DNA of 8,335 nt from an uncultured Pseudomonadota bacterium (GTDB lineage Bacteria; Pseudomonadota; Gammaproteobacteria; Burkholderiales; Usitatibacteraceae). Both the position numbers and the translations under genes were made by a program. Numbering within the stretch: position 1 is the first letter of the stretch; each line of letters starts with the position of its first letter. The stretch is from positions 1 to 8,335 of the forward strand of contig CALEJW010000087.1 in assembly GCA_937898635.1 (NCBI GenBank), read 5' to 3'. The notes under the pieces were generated by a model. That model saw only the letters and a program-made list of their open reading frames with translations. It searched no databases and was not told the origin of the DNA. Shown one piece after another: positions 6,903 through 8,335 of the stretch.

Positions 6903-6920
6903 CGGGGTTCGAAAGCCCCG
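6903..6920 (+). other. Small hairpin in the asnS leader
   Basis: CGGGG at 6903-6907 pairs with CCCCG at 6916-6920. One wobble pair (6908/6915) and one T-A pair (6909/6914) extend the stem around a CGAA tetraloop. It ends 14 bases before the asnS ATG, close to where ribosomes bind. If transcription starts at 6907-6909 the 5' half of the stem would be partly missing from the RNA, so a role needs an earlier start site. Confidence 0.35.
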
Positions 6921-6934
6921 AGACCCCGATCCCC

Positions 6935-8335
6935 ATGAAAGTCCTGACCTGCAAGGCCGTGCTCGCCGGCGCGGCGCCTTCCGGCGAGCCCGTGCGCCTT
7001 CGCGGCTGGGTGAGGACCCGCCGCGACTCCAAGGCGGGCCTGTCCTTCGTGCACCTCTCGGACGGCTCCTGCTTCCACCCCGTCCAGGTGGTCGCGGCCA
7101 ATACGCTCCCCAACTACGCGACCGAGGTCGCGCACCTCACCGCCGGCTGCGCGATCGAGGCCGTGGGCGCGATCGTTCCCTCTCCCGCGAAGGGCCAGCC
7201 CTTCGAGATGCAGGCCGCGGAGATCACCGTCGTCGGCCGCGTGGACGATCCCGACACCTACCCCATCCAGCCCAAGCCGCACACGATGGAGTTCCTGCGC
7301 GAGGTGGCGCACCTGCGGCCGCGCACCAACGTGATCGGCGCCTGCACCCGCGTGCGCCACACGCTCGCCATGGCGATCCACCGCTTCTTCCACGAGCAGG
7401 GATTCGCGTGGGTGAACACGCCCATCATCACCGCGAGCGACGCCGAGGGCGCGGGGGAGCTCTTCCGCGTCTCCACCCTCGACCTCGCGAACCCGCCGCG
7501 CGACGCCGCGGGCAAGGTCGACTTCACGAAGGACTTCTTCGGGCGCGAGGCCTTCCTCACGGTCTCGGGGCAGCTGAACGTCGAGAGCTACTGCCTCGCG
7601 CTCTCGAAGGTGTACACCTTCGGCCCCACCTTCCGCGCCGAGAACTCCAACACCAGCCGCCACCTGGCGGAGTTCTGGATGATCGAGCCGGAGATCGCCT
7701 TCGCGGACCTCGCCGACGACGCCACGCTCGCCGAGGCGCTCCTCAAGGCGATCTTCCGCGCGGTGCTCGAGGAGCGGCCCGACGACATGGCCTTCTTCGA
7801 GGAGCGCATCGAGAAGGGCGTCATCGCCAAGCTCGAGGCGATGGTGAACGCCGATTTCGTGCGCATGGACTACACCGAGGCCATCCGCGCGCTCGAGGGG
7901 GCGAGCCGGAAGTTCGAGTTCCCGGTGAAGTGGGGCATGGATCTCCAGAGCGAGCACGAGCGCTACCTCGCCGAGGAGCACGTCGGCAAGCCCGTGATCC
8001 TCATGAACTACCCGAAGGAGATCAAGGCCTTCTACATGCGCCTGAACGAGGACGGGCGCACGGTCGCGGCGATGGACGTGCTCGCCCCGGGCATCGGCGA
8101 GATCATCGGCGGCTCGCAGCGCGAGGAGCGCCTCGACGTGCTCGACGCGCGCATCGCCGCTTCCGGCCTCGACCCGGCCGCCTACGGCTGGTACCGGGAC
8201 CTGCGCCGCTACGGCACCGTGCCGCACGCGGGCTTCGGCCTGGGCTTCGAGCGCACCGTCGCCTACGTGACGGGCCTCGCCAACGTGCGCGACGTGATCC
8301 CCTTCCCGCGCACCCCCGGCCACGCCCGCTACTGA
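6935..8335 (+). CDS. asnS: Asparaginyl-tRNA synthetase
   Basis: This class IIb aminoacyl-tRNA synthetase attaches asparagine to tRNA-Asn in the cytoplasm using ATP. At 466 residues it has the same length as E. coli AsnS and looks collinear with it. The N-terminal anticodon-binding OB fold covers about residues 18-110 (VRLRGWVRTRRDSKAG, 20-35). The catalytic domain begins near AHLRPRTNVIG and shows motif 1 (HRFFHEQGFAWVNTPIIT), motif 2 (FRAENSNTSRHLAEFW, from Phe233) and motif 3 (GFGLGFER, 433-440, with the ATP-binding Arg440). SEHERYLAEEH and APGIGEIIGGSQREERLD are also typical. The QREER stretch and length fit AsnS rather than AspRS. ATG 6935 starts exactly where family proteins start. There is no clear Shine-Dalgarno; GAGA at 6920-6923 is weak. 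The TGA ends at the last base of the window. Its presence implies direct Asn-tRNA charging, though a GatCAB amidotransferase elsewhere is not excluded. Confidence 0.98.
   Translation: MKVLTCKAVLAGAAPSGEPVRLRGWVRTRRDSKAGLSFVHLSDGSCFHPVQVVAANTLPNYATEVAHLTAGCAIEAVGAIVPSPAKGQPFEMQAAEITVVGRVDDPDTYPIQPKPHTMEFLREVAHLRPRTNVIGACTRVRHTLAMAIHRFFHEQGFAWVNTPIITASDAEGAGELFRVSTLDLANPPRDAAGKVDFTKDFFGREAFLTVSGQLNVESYCLALSKVYTFGPTFRAENSNTSRHLAEFWMIEPEIAFADLADDATLAEALLKAIFRAVLEERPDDMAFFEERIEKGVIAKLEAMVNADFVRMDYTEAIRALEGASRKFEFPVKWGMDLQSEHERYLAEEHVGKPVILMNYPKEIKAFYMRLNEDGRTVAAMDVLAPGIGEIIGGSQREERLDVLDARIAASGLDPAAYGWYRDLRRYGTVPHAGFGLGFERTVAYVTGLANVRDVIPFPRTPGHARY

Noticed and set aside
6896..6934. The 3' part of a tRNA gene (GGTTCGAA followed by CCCCA)
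   Set aside because: There is no D-arm, anticodon arm or acceptor pairing upstream, and the T-loop would be 8 bases rather than 7. It is only a hairpin with a look-alike core.
6731..8323. A 530-codon minus-strand frame opposite asnS
   Set aside because: It is composition-driven, with His/Glu/Val/Leu-rich sequence and no recognisable domain, opposite a full-length AsnS with all class II motifs.

Overview
The window is very GC-rich chromosomal DNA (around 70% by eye, with third codon positions almost all G or C). It is densely packed with genes, all on the + strand. AsnS is close to the E. coli form in length and motifs, the pump is proteobacterial in type, and the PPK2 belongs to the P. aeruginosa PA0141-like group. 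Together these point to a Gram-negative Pseudomonadota, possibly a betaproteobacterium; that last step is a guess. There is no phage, plasmid, CRISPR or transposase gene here.

Layout. (1) 2-2508 and on to 5618: an M20-family metallopeptidase cut by the left edge, then a periplasmic adaptor (membrane fusion protein), then an RND inner-membrane efflux permease. The three reading frames overlap by 1 and 4 bases (TAGTG, then GTGA), and both pump genes start with GTG, so they look like one translationally coupled operon. No outer-membrane factor gene is in the window. (2) 5619-5681: a 63-base gap with a GC-rich hairpin around the permease stop codon and a possible extended -10 element. (3) 5682-6839: a class I polyphosphate kinase 2 with a basic N-terminal tail built on a four-copy AKPx repeat. 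(4) 6840-6934: a short gap with a long imperfect inverted repeat that starts inside the ppk2 stop codon, a likely -10 box for the next gene, and a small leader hairpin. (5) 6935-8335: complete asparaginyl-tRNA synthetase, ending at the window's last base.

How they work together. The adaptor and permease form the core of a proton-driven tripartite exporter; why an M20 hydrolase is coupled to them is not evident from sequence. PPK2 (nucleotide phosphorylation from polyphosphate) and AsnS (Asn-tRNA charging) are separate housekeeping functions, probably with their own promoters. I see no clearly new multi-gene system. The points most worth a second look are the coupled peptidase-pump operon, the AKPx tail on PPK2, and the inverted repeat that seems to separate ppk2 from asnS while sharing space with the asnS promoter.
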